From: Clostridiales bacterium
GTDB lineage: Bacteria > Bacillota > Clostridia > Christensenellales > CAG-917
DNA length: 64,000 bases
Direction of reading: 5' to 3'
Assembly (NCBI GenBank): GCA_022009995.1
Contig: CP091734.1
Span: 1,364,001 to 1,428,000 of the forward strand
In this document: positions 18,956 through 27,287 of the stretch, piece after piece
Position numbering within the stretch: position 1 is the first letter of the stretch
Layout: every line of letters begins with the position of its first letter
Notes under the pieces: generated by a model
What the model saw: the letters and a program-made list of their open reading frames with translations, nothing else
Told to the model about the DNA's origin: nothing
The model's database searches: none
Program-made: the position numbers and the translations under genes

Positions 18956-19957
18956 ATGGCAACCGATTCCAAAGAAAAAGTAAAAAACCTTGAACAGGCT
19001 TTACAACAGATAGAAAAACAGTTCGGTAAGGGCGCGATTATGAAATTCGGCGAGACCGAAGTTCAGAAGGTCGAAGCAATCCCCACGGGCTGTCTTACTC
19101 TTGACATCGCTCTCGGCATAGGCGGCATTCCGCGCGGCAGAATTATCGAAATTTACGGGCCCGAATCTTCGGGCAAAACGACCGTCGCGCTTCATATGAT
19201 CGCAGAAACGCAGAAACAGGGCGGTATGGCGGCGTTTATCGACGCGGAGCACGCGCTCGATCCTTATTACGCGCAGGCTCTCGGCGTTCAGATCAACGAC
19301 TTGTACATCGCGCAACCCGACAGCGGCGAGCAGGCTTTGAACATTACCGAAACGCTTGTTCGAAGCAACAGCATCGACCTTATCGTCGTGGACAGCGTCG
19401 CGGCGCTTACTCCGCAGGCGGAAATCGACGGCGAAATCGGCGACAGCAGCGTCGGTCTTCAAGCAAGACTTATGTCGCAGGCAATGCGTAAACTCACCGC
19501 AATCTGCAACAAATCCCGTTGCAGCATCGTTTTCATCAACCAACTTCGTGAAAAAGTCGGCGTGATTTACGGCAGCCCCGAGGTTACGACGGGCGGTAAA
19601 GCGCTGAAATTCTATTCGTCGGTGCGTATCGACATCAGAAAAGCCGACACGATTAAGGACGGCGCGGAAGTCATCGGCAATCGCACAAAGGCTCGTATCG
19701 TCAAAAACAAGGTCGCGCCCCCGTTCAAAGTTGCGGAATTCGACATTCTTTTCGGCAAAGGAATTTCCCTTGCAGGCTGCGTGCTTGACGTCGCAACCGA
19801 TATGGGGCTTGTCGAAAAAAGCGGAAGCTGGTATTCGTACAACGACGAAAAAATCGGTCAAGGCAGGGATAAAACGTTGGATTATCTTAACAAAAATCCC
19901 GACGTTTTCAACGAAATCAACGAAAAAGTCCGTGAAAAAGTCTTTGCGGACAAATAA
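18956..19957 (+). CDS. recA: Recombinase RecA
   Basis: Forms the ATP-dependent nucleoprotein filament for strand exchange and SOS signalling. 333 residues from ATG 18956 (AAGGAG upstream); an ATG 27 bases earlier lacks a ribosome site. Intact motifs: GKGAIMKFGE, Walker A GPESSGKTT, AEHALDP, LLIVDSVAALTP-type Walker B, and the loop GGKALKFYSSVR. The C-terminal acidic tail is very short. It follows the CinA-FtsK gene by 89 bp with its own promoter. Confidence 0.98.
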   Translation: MATDSKEKVKNLEQALQQIEKQFGKGAIMKFGETEVQKVEAIPTGCLTLDIALGIGGIPRGRIIEIYGPESSGKTTVALHMIAETQKQGGMAAFIDAEHALDPYYAQALGVQINDLYIAQPDSGEQALNITETLVRSNSIDLIVVDSVAALTPQAEIDGEIGDSSVGLQARLMSQAMRKLTAICNKSRCSIVFINQLREKVGVIYGSPEVTTGGKALKFYSSVRIDIRKADTIKDGAEVIGNRTKARIVKNKVAPPFKVAEFDILFGKGISLAGCVLDVATDMGLVEKSGSWYSYNDEKIGQGRDKTLDYLNKNPDVFNEINEKVREKVFADK

Positions 19958-19969
19958 TTTTGTAATTTT

Positions 19970-19990
19970 TGCCACGGCTCACCCCGTGGC
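19970..19990 (+). terminator. Hairpin downstream of recA
   Basis: GCCACGG / CCGTGGC stem directly after the recA stop. No T-run follows (ATTACCG), so it is either a weak terminator or an RNA-stabilising hairpin. The rest of the 125-bp gap shows only a GCGCGCC-type palindrome near 20024-20040. Confidence 0.4.
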
Positions 19991-20082
19991 ATTACCGCAT
20001 AATCAAAGAAATTAAAGCCGACACGCGCCGGACGGCGCGCAAATAAATCGGTTTTATGAATATATAGGAGGATATAAACCAA

Positions 20083-21698
20083 ATGACAAGCATTACAACA
20101 CAATTGCTTGCTGTCTTGTCGGGCGGCGCAATCGCAGGAATCGCGGTCGCGGCACTCGCAGTAGGACTCGCCGCAGGTGTTGCCGGTTATATGTATTACT
20201 ACAAACATAAAGTCGGCACCGCTAAATCGGAAGCAGATAAGGTAAAAGCCGAGGCGGCAAAAATTATCGAAGACGCTAAGGTCGAGGCAAAAACCGCTCG
20301 TAAAGAAGCCTTGCTCGAAGCAAAAGAAGAAGAACATCGTCTTCGCGCGGAAATCGATAAGGAAGCAAAAGAAAGAAAAGCAGAGTATCAGAAAACCGAA
20401 CAACGTCTTCAATCCAAAGAATCGTACCTTGACAAAAAGGACGACGCATTGGATAAGAAACAGGAACAACTGGAAGTTCAGAAAAAACAACTTCAATCCA
20501 AAGAAGAAGAGTTGCAGAATATCGAAGATAAACTCAAAAATTCGCAATTCCTTCTTGAAAAAGAACTTGAAAGAATCTCCGGCATGACCAGGGACGAGGC
20601 AAAACAACAACTCATGGACGCGCTCATCGACAGCGCGAAAAAGGACGCGGTACAAACCGCAAAACAAATCGAGGCGGAAGCCAAAGAAAACGCCGAAAAG
20701 AAAGCGCAAAACATTATTTCGCTTGCAATTCAAAGATGCGCCGCCGACCACACGACGGACACCACCGTTTCGGTTGTCGCGCTCCCCAACGACGAAATGA
20801 AAGGGCGCATTATCGGTCGCGTAGGTCGCAATATCCGCGCGCTTGAAAGTGCGACGGGCGTTGACCTTATCATCGACGATACCCCCGACGTCGTTACGCT
20901 TTCGGGATTTGACCCCGTACGACGCGAAATCGCGCGTATCACCCTTGAAAAACTTATTCAGGACGGAAGAATCCACCCCGCACGCATCGAAGAAATGGTC
21001 GATAAGGTCAAAAAAGAAGTTGACGGTCTTATCAAAGAAGCGGGCGAAAATGCGGTGTTCGAGTGCGGTATTTACGGCATTCATCCGGAACTTATCAAAA
21101 TTTTGGGCAAACTTAAATATCGTACAAGCTACGGTCAGAACGTGTTGCAACACTCGCTGGAAGTCGCGTTCCTTGCAGGCGTTATGGCGTCGGAACTCGG
21201 CGCGGACGTCAAAGTTGCGAAACGCGCAGGGCTTTTGCACGATATCGGCAAAGCGGTTGACCACGAAATCGAGGGCACTCACGTCCAGATCGGCGTCGAT
21301 TTGCTGAAAAAATATAAGGAAAGCGCGGCTGTCATTCACGCGGTTGCGGCTCACCACGGCGACATCGAGGCAACAAGCGTCGAGGCTGTCCTTGTTCAGG
21401 CAGCCGACGCAATATCAAGCGCACGTCCCGGCGCACGTCGCGAATCGCTTGAAAACTACGTCAAACGTATTGAAAAGTTGGAAACAATCGCAAATTCTTT
21501 CAACGGCGTCGAACAGTCTTACGCAATTCAGGCAGGGCGCGAAATCCGCGTTATGGTCAAACCCGAGGTCGTCGACGACACCACCACGGTTTTCCTTGCA
21601 AAGAAATCGCCAACAAGCTGGAAGCGGAACTCGAATACCCCGGACAAATCAAAGTTACGGTTGTCAGGGAAATCAGAAGCGTCGATTACGCAAAGTAA
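20083..21698 (+). CDS. rny: Ribonuclease Y (frameshifted near 21603)
   Basis: Membrane-anchored endoribonuclease initiating mRNA decay. An N-terminal helix (residues ~12-40) is followed by about 180 residues of charged coiled coil, the KH domain (GRIIGRVGRNIRALE) and the HD domain (HSLEVAFLAG, LLHDIGKAVDHE). Near 21603 one G is missing (AAGG to AAG). Adding it gives the canonical ending LAKEIANKLEAELEYPGQ...IRSVDYAK with stop at 21698. The ATG lies 10 bases after AGGAGG. The terminator is at 21726. Confidence 0.95.
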
Positions 21699-21723
21699 TC
21701 AATTTAACCCAAAACCAAAACAA

Positions 21724-21750
21724 AAACCGTCCGAAAGGGCGGTTTTTTCA
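21724..21750 (+). terminator. Intrinsic terminator of rny
   Basis: AACCGTCC / GGGCGGTT stem (one G-T pair) with a GAAA tetraloop and a run of six Ts. Confidence 0.9.
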
Positions 21751-21757
21751 TAAAGGT

Positions 21758-21944
21758 TCCCTTCCGGGAGATTGCCACAGCACCGCAAAGCGGTGCTTCG
21801 CAATGACAGAGTACTTCGTACGGAACGTAATAAGGGTTTGTTTGCTGAAAAAGTAATAGCAAACTTTACACACTCTCTTTATACTATTCCGTGCAACGCA
21901 CTTTATGTCATTGCGAGCGTAGCGTGGCAATCTCCCGGAAGGGA
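21758..21944. repeat. MITE-like palindromic element (187 bp)
   Basis: Perfect 21-bp terminal inverted repeats TCCCTTCCGGGAGATTGCCAC (21758-21778) and its complement (21924-21944), with a second pair of inner 11-bp repeats TCGCAATGACA (21798-21808) / TGTCATTGCGA (21906-21916). The left arm carries an extra nested hairpin AGCACCGC/GCGGTGCT (21779-21797). No coding capacity. The sequence is of the kind seen as dispersed palindromes in many bacterial genomes; only one copy is in this window. Confidence 0.75.
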
Positions 21945-22182
21945 CACCTTGTGAAAATTTATAGCGAAGCGGTCAGCACCGCCTTCGGTGGTTCAGAATC
22001 CACCCTAATATGCGGAAGAGGTGGATAGCCTCGGCGTTGGGTAGTTTGTATATAAACTACGAAACGCCACAAAGGGCATAACAAGAATATGCAAAGTGAA
22101 CAACGGCGCCGTTGCTATACGCAACGGCGCGAACCGCGGCTTACGCACGCGGTATATCATCCACTCTCTTTCGCACAAAAAA
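21945..22182. other. Non-coding stretch with tRNA-Tyr fragments and hairpins
   Basis: No gene seen. 21976-22004 copies the T-arm half of the adjacent tRNA-Tyr in inverted orientation (19 identical bases GCACCGCCTTCGGTGGTTC, then one inserted A and GAATCCACC). 22014-22026 (GGAAGAGGTGGAT) copies its 3' end in direct orientation. A perfect 10-bp hairpin GCGCCGTTGC/GCAACGGCGC lies at 22106-22130. Confidence 0.7.
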
Positions 22183-22214
22183 AGAAAGCATCGGAATTTC
22201 GATGCTTTCTTTTT

Positions 22215-22215
<1 letters not shown>
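22183..22215 (-). terminator. Terminator of the tRNA operon
   Basis: AAAGAAAGCATCG / CGATGCTTTCTTT hairpin with A and T runs on either side, just downstream of tRNA-Tyr on the minus strand. It could act in both directions. Confidence 0.85.
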
Positions 22216-22299
<84 letters not shown>

Positions 22300-22304
22300 A
22301 CGCT

Positions 22305-22378
22305 TGGAGCTGGTGGTCGGAGTCGAACCAACAACCTGCTGATTACAATCAGCTGCTCTGCCATTGAGCCACACCAGC
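22305..22378 (-). tRNA. tRNA-Thr (TGT) with one base missing in the anticodon loop
   Basis: Acceptor GCTGGTG/CACCAGC, T-arm GTTCGACTC, discriminator T, encoded CCA. The anticodon stem GCTGA/TCAGC encloses only six bases (TTGTAA) instead of seven. Family members have CTTGTAA or TTTGTAA, so a T was probably lost in sequencing. Confidence 0.9.
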
Positions 22379-22424
22379 GAGGTGTTTGGAACGAATACTC
22401 TGTGCCGCACCATCCGTATAAAAA

Positions 22425-22500
22425 TGGTGCCTTGGGGCGGAGTTGAACCACCGACACAGGGATTTTCAGTCCCTTGCTCTACCAACTGAGCTACCAAGGC
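22425..22500 (-). tRNA. tRNA-Phe (GAA)
   Basis: Acceptor GCCTTGG/CCAAGGC, anticodon loop CTGAAAA (GAA), T-arm GTTCAACTC, discriminator A, encoded CCA. The A37-A38 context suits MiaA/MiaB modification, and both enzymes are encoded in this window. Confidence 0.96.
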
Positions 22501-22505
22501 GTTTA

Positions 22506-22582
22506 TGGCGATTCGAAGGGGAGTCGAACCCCTGACCTCTAGCGTGACAGGCTAGCGTTCTAACCAACTGAACTACCGAACC
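22506..22582 (-). tRNA. tRNA-Asp (GTC)
   Basis: Acceptor GGTTCGG/TCGAATC with two G-T pairs, anticodon loop CTGTCAC (GTC), discriminator G as expected for Asp, encoded CCA. Confidence 0.95.
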
Positions 22583-22600
22583 ACAATTTATTAAGTTTTT

Positions 22601-22677
22601 TGGTGGGCCTTCACGGACTTGAACCGCGGACCAATCGGTTATGAGCCGACCGCTCTAACCAACTGAGCTAAAGGCCC
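22601..22677 (-). tRNA. tRNA with CAT anticodon (Met, or Ile2)
   Basis: Acceptor GGGCCTT/AAGGCCC, anticodon loop CTCATAA, T-arm GTTCAAGTC, discriminator A, encoded CCA. It is not an initiator (the first pair is G-C). The body resembles what I remember of Bacillus tRNA-Ile(k2CAU) as much as elongator Met; deciding needs comparison with the rest of the genome's CAT tRNAs. Confidence 0.9.
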
Positions 22678-22689
22678 TAATCTTTTTGG

Positions 22690-22766
22690 TGGTCGGGGTG
22701 AAGAGACTCGAACTCCCGACCTCATGGTCCCAAACCACGCGCGCTACCAAACTGCGCCACACCCCG
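22690..22766 (-). tRNA. tRNA-Pro (TGG)
   Basis: Acceptor CGGGGTG/CACCCCG, anticodon loop TTTGGGA (TGG), T-arm GTTCGAGTC with two G-T stem pairs, discriminator A, encoded CCA. First gene of the operon, 39 bases after the -10. Confidence 0.95.
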
Positions 22767-22804
22767 ATAGCGGGAATTGTTCGCCATTCACAAGCGACTT
22801 TTAA

Positions 22805-22833
22805 ATAATACGATAATACAAAAAAAATGTCAA
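22805..22833 (-). promoter_or_regulatory. Strong promoter of the six-tRNA operon
   Basis: On the minus strand TTGACA (22833-22828), 17-base spacer, TATTAT (22810-22805). The remaining gap up to spoIIAA (22834-22963) is very AT-rich. I could not identify a confident sigma-H promoter in it. Confidence 0.85.
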
Positions 22834-22963
22834 CTTTTTTTCAATATTTTCAGAAAAATTTTTAATTCAATTTACAATATCCGTTTAATTTCGTTGAAAA
22901 ACAACTTTATATATGTTTTTTTGCAAAAGTTTTGAGTTTATTCTTTTTTCAAGAGGTGAGAAA

Positions 22964-23272
22964 ATGAAAATATCTTATGAAAATTCGTCGGGATCACTCA
23001 TGATAAGACTTATCGGCGACGTGGACGACAACGGAATAATAAAAGCCAGACAAGATATCGACCGACTGCTGGAAAAAGAAAGATATTACGAAGTCGTGTT
23101 CGATTTTTCGGGCGTGAGTTTTATGGACAGCACCGGCATCGGCATGCTTCTCGGACGATATAAAAAACTTGAAAAACTGTCCGTGCCGATGTACGTTACG
23201 GGCACAAACAAGCAAGTCGACAAAGTATTTTTTACAAGCGGAATATACGAAATAATCTGCAAACTCGCATAA
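22964..23272 (+). CDS. spoIIAA: Anti-sigma F factor antagonist SpoIIAA
   Basis: Anti-anti-sigma factor; when unphosphorylated it pulls SpoIIAB off sigma F in the forespore. 102 residues, STAS fold, with the phosphorylatable serine in FMDSTGIG. I use ATG 22964 (AGAGGTG six bases upstream) rather than the upstream ATG at 22913, which would add an unlikely hydrophobic extension. First gene of the tricistronic sigF operon. Confidence 0.95.
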   Translation: MKISYENSSGSLMIRLIGDVDDNGIIKARQDIDRLLEKERYYEVVFDFSGVSFMDSTGIGMLLGRYKKLEKLSVPMYVTGTNKQVDKVFFTSGIYEIICKLA

Positions 23273-23282
23273 AGGAGAGAAT

Positions 23283-23714
23283 ATGGAAAACTATCTTGAA
23301 ATGAAATTTTTGAGCATACCCGAAAACGTATCGTTTTCACGCAGTACGGTGTCGGCGTTTTGCCTTGCGCTCGATCCGAGCGTCGAGGAACTCAACGACG
23401 TCAAAACAGCGGTGTCGGAGGCGGTAACAAATTCAATCGTGCACGGATACGAAAACAAAAAAACGGAAATAATCGAAATAACCGCAAAATGCGAAAAGAA
23501 TTCGGTTGAAATTCTGATTGTCGATCACGGCGTGGGAATCCCCGACGTAAAGCGCGCAATGGAACCCTTTTTCACGACGAAACCCAACGAGGAAAGAAGC
23601 GGCATGGGTTTCACGATAATGCAAACGTTTATGGACGAAGTTGCGGTCGATTCAAAAGACGGCGAAACACGAGTAAAATTATTAAAGCGTTTTAAGGGAA
23701 ACGATAATGTTTGA
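23283..23714 (+). CDS. spoIIAB: Anti-sigma F factor / serine kinase SpoIIAB
   Basis: Binds and inhibits sigma F and phosphorylates SpoIIAA. 143 residues with GHKL ATPase boxes: N-box EAVTNSIVHGY, G1 DHGVGIPD and G2 SGMGFTIM. Starts 10 bp after spoIIAA behind AAGGAGAG and overlaps sigF by 8 bases. Confidence 0.96.
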   Translation: MENYLEMKFLSIPENVSFSRSTVSAFCLALDPSVEELNDVKTAVSEAVTNSIVHGYENKKTEIIEITAKCEKNSVEILIVDHGVGIPDVKRAMEPFFTTKPNEERSGMGFTIMQTFMDEVAVDSKDGETRVKLLKRFKGNDNV

Positions 23715-24428
23715 CGTCGAAAAAACAAGCGACCTCATACAAAAGTCAAAAGACGGGGATAAGGACGCGCTTGACGCGCTCATCGTTGAAAACACGCCGC
23801 TTGTCAAGTCGGTCGTAAGACGTTATTCCGGGAAAAACGTGGAGTACGACGACCTTATGCAACTTGGCAGCATGGGGCTTCTGAAAGCCATTAAAAACTT
23901 TGACGAAAACTTCAACGTCAGGTTCTCAACGTACGCCGTACCGATGATCGCGGGCGAAATTAAAAGGTTTATCCGCGACGACGGGGCGGTGAAAGTATCG
24001 CGCGCACTGAAACTTTTGGCGTACAATATCGGAAAATTCAAGGACGACTTTTCAAAAACGAACAATCGCGAGCCGACCATCGACGAAATATCAAAAGAGT
24101 TTAACGTCGATAAGGAAGAAGTCGTTTTCGCGCTGGACAGCACAAGATATCCGTTGTCGTTAAACGACACGCAGGGCGACGACGAGGGCGCGCCTTTAAT
24201 CGAAAAAATCGGCGAAAATACGTCAAACGACCTTGACGACAAAATCATCTTAAAAGGCGTGATCAAAGACCTGCCGGAGCGCGAGAAAAAGATTATTATA
24301 TTAAGGTATTATCGCGATAAAACCCAGTCGGAAGTTGCGGGAATAATGGGCGTTTCGCAGGTGCAAATTTCACGCATCGAAAAACCAAAATTCTTTCAAA
24401 AATCAAAGAATCATTCAATAATAAGTAA
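23707..24428 (+). CDS. sigF: Forespore sigma factor F (frameshifted near 24390)
   Basis: First compartment-specific sigma factor of the forespore. About 240 residues: region 2 (VEYDDLMQLGSMGLLKAI, FSTYAVPMIAGEIKRFIRDD), region 3, and region 4 helix-turn-helix (TQSEVAGIMGVSQVQISRIEK). Only the last ~15 residues are affected: near 24390 a single added A restores KILSKIKESFNNK and the stop at 24428. It could alternatively be read as sigma G, but position directly behind spoIIAA-AB fixes it as sigF. Confidence 0.95.
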
Positions 24429-24457
24429 TATTTTTTTGTGTATTTTGTCAAAAACGG

Positions 24458-24485
24458 TAACACTTATCGATATGGATAAGTGTTA
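24458..24485 (+). terminator. Hairpin between sigF and spoVAC
   Basis: Perfect TAACACTTATC / GATAAGTGTTA stem (11 bp) with a six-base loop. Only a weak T-rich tail follows (TTTAT), so it may be a partial terminator separating sigF expression from the spoVA genes, which are normally under a later forespore factor. Confidence 0.5.
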
Positions 24486-24553
24486 TTTATCGTGTCGCGA
24501 AGACACCGAATCGAAAACTTTGAAAAAAACGAAATTAAGGACGGACGAAAACG

Positions 24554-25021
24554 TTGAAAACCCGCAAAAAGAAAGCTGACGCGCGCTTTATTAACGAAGA
24601 ATATCTTGCGTACGTGCACGAAAACGCGCCCAAAACAAAACAACTCAAAACCCTTATCCCGGCATTTTTGGTGGGCGGCGCGATATGTTCGATAGGTCAA
24701 CTTGTGTCCGACCTGCTGAAAACGTGGACGACGCTTGACAAGGAAGGAATCGGCGCGGCGACAAGCGTAATATTGATATTCCTCGGGAGTTTATTTACCG
24801 GGCTCGGACTGTACGACAGGCTCGGACGAATTGCGGGTGGCGGCAGTATCGTACCTATCACGGGATTTGCAAACTCAATCGTATCTCCTGCGATGGAATT
24901 TAATCAGGAGGGCGTAATTTTCGGAATCTCCGCAAAAATGTTCGTAATTGCGGGGCCGATAATTGTGCTGGGCGTCAGCGCGTCGGTTGTCGTCGGGCTT
25001 ATTTATATGATTTTTTTATGA
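24554..25021 (+). CDS. spoVAC: Stage V sporulation protein AC
   Basis: Component of the SpoVA channel that loads dipicolinic acid into the spore and releases it at germination. 155 residues with four membrane helices; LVGGAICSIGQLVSDLL and GGGSIVPITGFANSIVSPAMEF are diagnostic. TTG 24554 is the best start (AAGGACGG 12 bases upstream); no ATG fits. The stop overlaps spoVAD by ATGA. Confidence 0.9.
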   Translation: MKTRKKKADARFINEEYLAYVHENAPKTKQLKTLIPAFLVGGAICSIGQLVSDLLKTWTTLDKEGIGAATSVILIFLGSLFTGLGLYDRLGRIAGGGSIVPITGFANSIVSPAMEFNQEGVIFGISAKMFVIAGPIIVLGVSASVVVGLIYMIFL

Positions 25022-26025
25022 AAAAAGGAAAACAAAGCGTAATATTTCAAAAAGATATTTTCATAAACGACGCCGCGTCGTACGTTGGCAAAAGGGAAAG
25101 CGAAGGCAACCTTCGCGATTACTTTCAAAACGTTCTGCAAGACGACCTGATGAAAGAAAAATCCTATGAACTTGCCGAAACGAAAATGCAGAAAATGACC
25201 GTCGAAAAGCTCTTTGAAGTTTCGGGAAAAACCGCAAATGATTTCGATTGTATAATGGGCGGCGACCTTCAAAACCAGATTTTCGCAACAAGTTTTTGTG
25301 CAAGGGAGTTCGACATTCCGTTTTTCGGGCTTTACGGCGCGTGTAGTACGTTTGGCGAAGGGTTGTGCGCGGGCGGATTGTTTATCGAAAGCGGAAATTT
25401 CAAAAACATAATCGTCGTTACAAGCAGTCATTTTTCGTCGGCGGAGCGGAATTATCGTTTCCCGCTGGAACTCGGCAACCAGCGCACGCCTTTGTCGCAG
25501 TGGACGGTAACGGCGTCGGGCGCGGTGACGCTTTCCGACGAAAAGTACAAGGATTTCGCGCCGAAAATCACTGCAATTACCGTAGGTAAAGTCGTTGATT
25601 TTGGAGTGACCGACGCAAACAATATGGGCGCGGCAATGGCTCCTGCCGCCGCGGACACCTTGAAAACGCACTTTTCCGACCTTTCAAGGAACCCTGATTA
25701 TTACGACGTAATTTTCACGGGCGACCTTGGAATTTTCGGTCACGAACTTTGCGCGCACCTTTTGTCGAACGACGGTATTACAATGCCGAAAACCTTTTCG
25801 GATTGCGGGAAAATCATCTTTTCGGAAAAACAAAAGGTATTTATGGGCGGCAGCGGAGCAGGGTGCAGCAGCGCGGTATTCGCCTCATACCTTTTTGAAC
25901 TTTTAAGGAAAAACGAAATCAAAAAACTTTTGCTTGTGCCGACGGGCGCACTTCTTAACAAAGACAGCCCTCTGCAAAAACAGTCGATACCCGGCATCGC
26001 GCACGCGGTTTCAATCGAGGTGTAA
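25018..26025 (+). CDS. spoVAD: Stage V sporulation protein AD
   Basis: Soluble dipicolinate-binding subunit with a thiolase-like fold. 335 residues; visible hallmarks are YGACSTFGEGL, the SSHFSSAERNYRFP motif, LGNQRTPLSQWTVTASGA and MGAAMAPAAADT. It is coupled to spoVAC by overlap and followed by spoVAE one base after its stop. The frame is intact. Confidence 0.96.
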   Translation: MKKGKQSVIFQKDIFINDAASYVGKRESEGNLRDYFQNVLQDDLMKEKSYELAETKMQKMTVEKLFEVSGKTANDFDCIMGGDLQNQIFATSFCAREFDIPFFGLYGACSTFGEGLCAGGLFIESGNFKNIIVVTSSHFSSAERNYRFPLELGNQRTPLSQWTVTASGAVTLSDEKYKDFAPKITAITVGKVVDFGVTDANNMGAAMAPAAADTLKTHFSDLSRNPDYYDVIFTGDLGIFGHELCAHLLSNDGITMPKTFSDCGKIIFSEKQKVFMGGSGAGCSSAVFASYLFELLRKNEIKKLLLVPTGALLNKDSPLQKQSIPGIAHAVSIEV

Positions 26026-26026
26026 A

Positions 26027-26398
26027 ATGGAAATATTTTTGACTTATCTTAAAGTGTTTGCCGTGGGCGGCTTCGTATGTATGCTCGGACAAGTGCTGAT
26101 AAACACTACGAAAATGACGTCGGCAAGGATACTCGTCACGTTTTTGATGCTTGGCGTCGTGCTGGAAGTTACGGGCGCGTTTGACTATATCGAAGAATTC
26201 GCGCACGCAGGGATAACCGTGCCCATCACGGGGTTCGGCTCCAACCTTGCAAAAGGCGCGATAAAAGGCGTTAAGGAAGAAGGTATCCTGGGCGCGGTGA
26301 AGGGCGGCATGAGCGCGGTATCGTCGGGGCTTTCCGCGGCGATATTTTTCGGATTTATTTTCGCGCTGATTTTCAAGGCTAAAACAAAAGAAAGTTAA
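26027..26398 (+). CDS. spoVAE: Stage V sporulation protein AE (SpoVAEb type)
   Basis: Integral membrane subunit of the SpoVA dipicolinate channel, 123 residues, homologous to SpoVAC: AVGGFVCMLGQVLINTTKMT and HAGITVPITGFGSNLAKGA. The start is one base beyond the spoVAD stop, with GAGGTG as ribosome site. The minimal AC-AD-AE set is the usual clostridial form; the Bacillus AA, AB, AEa and AF genes are not here. Confidence 0.94.
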   Translation: MEIFLTYLKVFAVGGFVCMLGQVLINTTKMTSARILVTFLMLGVVLEVTGAFDYIEEFAHAGITVPITGFGSNLAKGAIKGVKEEGILGAVKGGMSAVSSGLSAAIFFGFIFALIFKAKTKES

Positions 26399-26453
26399 TA
26401 TATCTATATAATAACAAGTAATCATATTATAAGCCGCCGCATATCATATATGC

Positions 26454-27125
26454 GTGATATTGTCGATAAGCCCGAAAACGAAAAAACTGCTGAAAGCCTT
26501 ATTTATTATTGCGGTAATTTTACTTATCGCAGGGCTTATTTTTTCGTATTTCCGCGGAAACGTCGTGCCCGTTTTCACGACTACTTGCGAGGCGGAAGTG
26601 AAAGCACTTGCGATAAACGCCGCCAACCGCGCGACCAACAGCGTACTTTTTAACGAAAGCGTGAACTACAACGACCTGTTCGAGGTGGTAAAAAATAACG
26701 ACGGCGACGTAACGCTTATCGAGGCAAAATCCATCAACATTAACAAATTCGCGCGGGAAATCGCCATTCTTACGCAAAGATACCTTGAAAATAACGGAAC
26801 GACGAAAATCAGCATTCCGCTCGGCACGCTGTCCGGGATAACGATGTTCGTGGGCACCGGTCCCGACGTCAACATCGAAATACTGCCCATCGCCGCGACA
26901 AACTGCGACTTTTATTCGGAATTTCAGTCGGCGGGAATCAACCAGACAATCCATAAAATTTACGTGATAGTCCTGCTTTCGGTCACGGTTGCGCTTCCTG
27001 CGTCCGAAATATCCGTCGAAACACAGTCGGAAATCCTCGTGTGCGAAAATCTTATTGTCGGGAAAGTCCCCGATACTTATCTGGGCGTTAATAAGATATC
27101 GTCGGGATATAATCTTGTCCCGTAA
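26454..27125 (+). CDS. yunB: Sporulation protein YunB
   Basis: A 223-residue protein with one N-terminal helix (about residues 13-33), an extracytoplasmic domain with FTTTCEAEVKALAINAANRAT and the MFVGTGPDVNIEI and VRLSVTVALPA-like segments characteristic of YunB. YunB is a mother-cell sporulation protein needed for normal spores in Bacillus. The start is GTG 26454 without a visible ribosome site; CATAT-containing sequence just upstream could be a sigma-E -10, which I cannot settle. It stands alone, 55 bp after spoVAE. Confidence 0.85.
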   Translation: MILSISPKTKKLLKALFIIAVILLIAGLIFSYFRGNVVPVFTTTCEAEVKALAINAANRATNSVLFNESVNYNDLFEVVKNNDGDVTLIEAKSININKFAREIAILTQRYLENNGTTKISIPLGTLSGITMFVGTGPDVNIEILPIAATNCDFYSEFQSAGINQTIHKIYVIVLLSVTVALPASEISVETQSEILVCENLIVGKVPDTYLGVNKISSGYNLVP

Positions 27126-27230
27126 CAAATCTTTTAAGTCATTTTTAAGGTTTTATACAAAAAAAATCAATTTTTCTTAATTTCGACATTAAATTTTGTT
27201 ATTTTTTGTTTTTATTTTCAACATTATTTC

Positions 27231-27259
27231 TTTACTTTATTTCTTCCTTGTGTTAAAAT
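27231..27259 (+). promoter_or_regulatory. Promoter of pheS-pheT
   Basis: TTTACT (27231-27236), 17-base spacer, TAAAAT (27254-27259), 28 bases before the pheS ATG. The upstream 27126-27230 is strongly T-rich and featureless. There is no T-box sequence, so no tRNA-sensing leader is indicated. Confidence 0.6.
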
Positions 27260-27287
27260 TATTTTAATCAAAATTCAAGGAGTAATT

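Noticed and set aside
24472..24579. Small ORF between sigF and spoVAC
   Set aside because: Its start lies inside a hairpin arm, it has no ribosome site, and it overlaps the spoVAC start.
27126..27287. T-box or other tRNA-sensing leader before pheS
   Set aside because: The region is T-rich without the T-box core or a stem-terminator, and the promoter lies only ~28 bases from the start codon.
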